From Hypsibius dujardini (lineage: Eukaryota > Tardigrada > Eutardigrada > Parachela > Hypsibiidae): DNA of 21,785 bases. The stretch covers positions 1-21,785 of the forward strand of contig LRSR01014478.1 in the NCBI GenBank assembly GCA_001579985.1, written 5' to 3'. The notes beneath the pieces were generated by a model that saw only the letters and a list, made by a program, of their open reading frames with translations, did no database searches and was not told the origin of the DNA. The translations under genes were made by a program, and so were the position numbers. This document shows positions 20,401 through 21,785 of the stretch, piece after piece; the first letter of the stretch is position 1, and each line of letters starts with the position of its first letter.

Positions 20401-21765
20401 AGTTTCTAAAAATACTTTGAAATTCCAAGGGTGAGGGCCTCGGAAATTAGACCCCCAACTCCCCCTAAGTTTTAAACTAATTTGAAACAGAAGAACAGAT
20501 TTTGGGTTGACTTATGAAAATAAAACATTTTTCCCCTTTACCCAGCCCAATGACCCGGCTATGACGGGTCCTGGTTCCGCCTTGTATGGACCCTAAACGA
20601 GCCCCTGTACTTATCATGCCATTAACCAGGTATTGGGACAATCCTTTTTCCTAGTTCCTGTATTTCATATTAGACGCACGCTTTTGCAGTTGTTCGAGAA
20701 ATTTTTACCGTTGGCTCAAAAGAAATTGAAGCCGCATACCGAGGCGGATCCCGACGACAAATGGAACCACGAAACTGCCGACAAGCTGACTCGACTGTTC
20801 AAGTTAGTAGTACATCAAAATTCCCCTCAGCTGCTGCTGGGATTATTTCCTCTATATTTCTCAGAATTTTTGTTGGATTGAAAAAGGATGTGATTCGACT
20901 GCTTGAACGAGAAACAAAATTATTATGAACAACAGCTAACAGCAAAAAAAACCTAAAATTATACAGTTTCGCAATAAAATTTCCCGGTAGAATGCTTGAA
21001 ATAAATCCATAGTAATCAAGTTTGTCTGTCGTAGGTGTTCTGATGCCAGCGGGAAAATTGAGATTCGACCCCTGAAGGAGGGCTTGGCTCCTGAAAGAAG
21101 TGATCTTAATTCCAACGTACGTCTCGCACCTACATACCAATATACTTCGCCATGCGAAATTAGAAAGATGCCAGAATATTTTGCTATCGCTCCTCAAGGC
21201 AGTGAACAATTTTACGATTCTTTGTGTTCCGTCGTTGGGAAAACACCGAAAGGTTCAATTTTCTCCAGTTATGCCTGAAGAGACCTAAGAATTTAGCAGA
21301 ATATTTTTGGAATATAAAGGGCGGAGCTATGAGTCAATGAAACTCAATAGTTTTCTGCCGAGTCCAGGATAAACCTTAGCCTTTCAACACCGAAAAATGA
21401 TGTCAATGCCAATTTGCCATAATAAACGATTTAAATTTTGAGTGGATTAGCACTAATTAATAATTGTCAAATTAAGCTTTTTCCAAAAATAAAAATTTAT
21501 CAACTTTTGTAGAACAAGATTCTGTTGATGACACCGGCAAAATAACTTTTTAAATTATCCCAGTTTAAGGTTATCCAAAAACATTTTAGATACGTACTGA
21601 GCTCAACATATGTCTGATATTTATGTGCAATTTGATGGGATTAGTACTGTTCTTTGACAGGATTGCTTCATTATTGATGCTGGACGTGGTAAAGGAGGCA
21701 TTTGGACGTGGGTCGGTAAAAAATCTACGGACCAGGAACGTACCGAATCTACGAAATATATGACG
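17449..21765 (+). CDS. Gelsolin-family actin-severing/capping protein, 5' part (G1-G3)
   Basis: Cytoplasmic calcium-regulated actin-filament severing and capping protein. Eleven exons: 17449-17535, 17675-17749, 17976-18014, 18375-18440, 18611-18741, 19148-19250, 19349-19520, 19633-19676, 20690-20802, 21035-21116 and 21661-21765. All junctions are GT..AG with consistent phase (0,0,0,0,2,0,1,0,2,0, then an in-phase donor at 21766), giving 339 codons. The start is [21 protein letters not shown]1 (about residues 20-140): [33 protein letters not shown] and the long-helix segment [14 protein letters not shown]. The [14 protein letters not shown] linker and [10 protein letters not shown] follow. G2: [24 protein letters not shown] and [10 protein letters not shown] basic linker with [15 protein letters not shown] leads to G3: [22 protein letters not shown] and IWTWVGKKS. 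Gelsolin, villin or a shorter severin-like form cannot be told apart because the rest is beyond the right edge. Exon 3 (39 nt) is a symmetric microexon. The element at 19686-20607 abuts the exon 8 donor. Confidence 0.95.
19686..20607. mobile_element. hAT-like MITE with 8-bp target duplication, in gelsolin intron 8
   Basis: Complete 922-bp element. It begins CAGGGGCTTGTTTAGG and ends with the inverted counterpart CCTAAACGAGCCCCTG. The subterminal (A/G)GG(A/C)CCC(C/G)TCAT-type stretches also pair. Flanking 8-bp sequences are TACTTAGC (19678-19685) and TACTTATC (20608-20615), identical at 7 of 8 positions. An 8-bp duplication with CAGGG-type ends is characteristic of the hAT superfamily. The interior has no transposase frame, so it depends on an enzyme encoded elsewhere. 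Interior blocks match 16470-16700, including GTGCTGACCAATGTC and TTTGGAAAGCCCA. Confidence 0.85.
21290..21345. repeat. Fragment related to the foldback element family
   Basis: Contains AGCAGAAT, TTTTTGGA and GGGCGGAGCTATG in the same order and near the same spacing as the arm at 8238-8272. It lies in gelsolin intron 10 (21117-21660). The rest of that intron is AT-rich and shows nothing else. Confidence 0.5.
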
Positions 21766-21785
21766 GTAAGAAGGATTTTAAATAG

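Noticed and set aside
20799-21209. Minus-strand 136-codon frame
   Set aside because: It spans gelsolin exon 10 and flanking introns antisense, with no family match or splice support.
1-21785. tRNA, rRNA, CRISPR or bacterial operon signatures
   Set aside because: Scanned by eye on both strands and found none; exon-intron structure throughout indicates eukaryotic nuclear DNA.

Overview
This is nuclear DNA from a eukaryote, almost certainly an invertebrate animal. Every recognisable gene is split into short GC-richer exons with GT..AG introns. Introns and spacers are AT-rich and carry small non-autonomous transposable elements. I see no operon structure, bacterial ribosome binding sites, rRNA, tRNA or CRISPR. 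The species cannot be named from this sequence; the three genes are conserved across animals.

Layout. (1) Positions 234-2325, minus strand: five exons (311 codons) of a zeta-crystallin-type NADPH:quinone oxidoreductase. The last ~20 residues lie beyond the left edge. (2) Positions 2326-6807: intergenic, with one weak candidate for a small secreted peptide (4199-4468, plus) and a rearranged transposon patch (about 4780-5300). (3) Positions 6808-14295, minus strand: a five-exon, 567-residue cyclic nucleotide-gated (CNG) channel subunit. It has S1-S6, a C-linker, a cyclic nucleotide-binding domain and a C-terminal coiled coil. Its pore loop aligns without gaps to CNG alpha subunits, but the selectivity-filter residues are replaced. 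(4) Positions 14296-17448: a 3.15-kb head-to-head spacer, half filled with hAT-like elements. (5) Positions 17449-21765, plus strand: the first eleven exons (339 codons) of a gelsolin-family actin-severing protein, covering repeats G1, G2 and the start of G3, running off the right edge.

Mobile DNA. A non-autonomous hAT-like family has at least four copies or fragments here. One complete copy (19686-20607) has an 8-bp target duplication and sits at the 5' splice site of a gelsolin intron. A separate foldback element makes a 160-bp near-perfect hairpin in a CNG intron and has two diverged relatives in the window. A compact 209-bp GC-rich element with TAA flanks sits in CNG intron 1.

The three genes show no common pathway: redox metabolism, ion signalling and actin dynamics. 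They look like ordinary chromosomal neighbours. Exon coordinates below come from splice consensus plus protein-family continuity; all joined reading frames are consistent.
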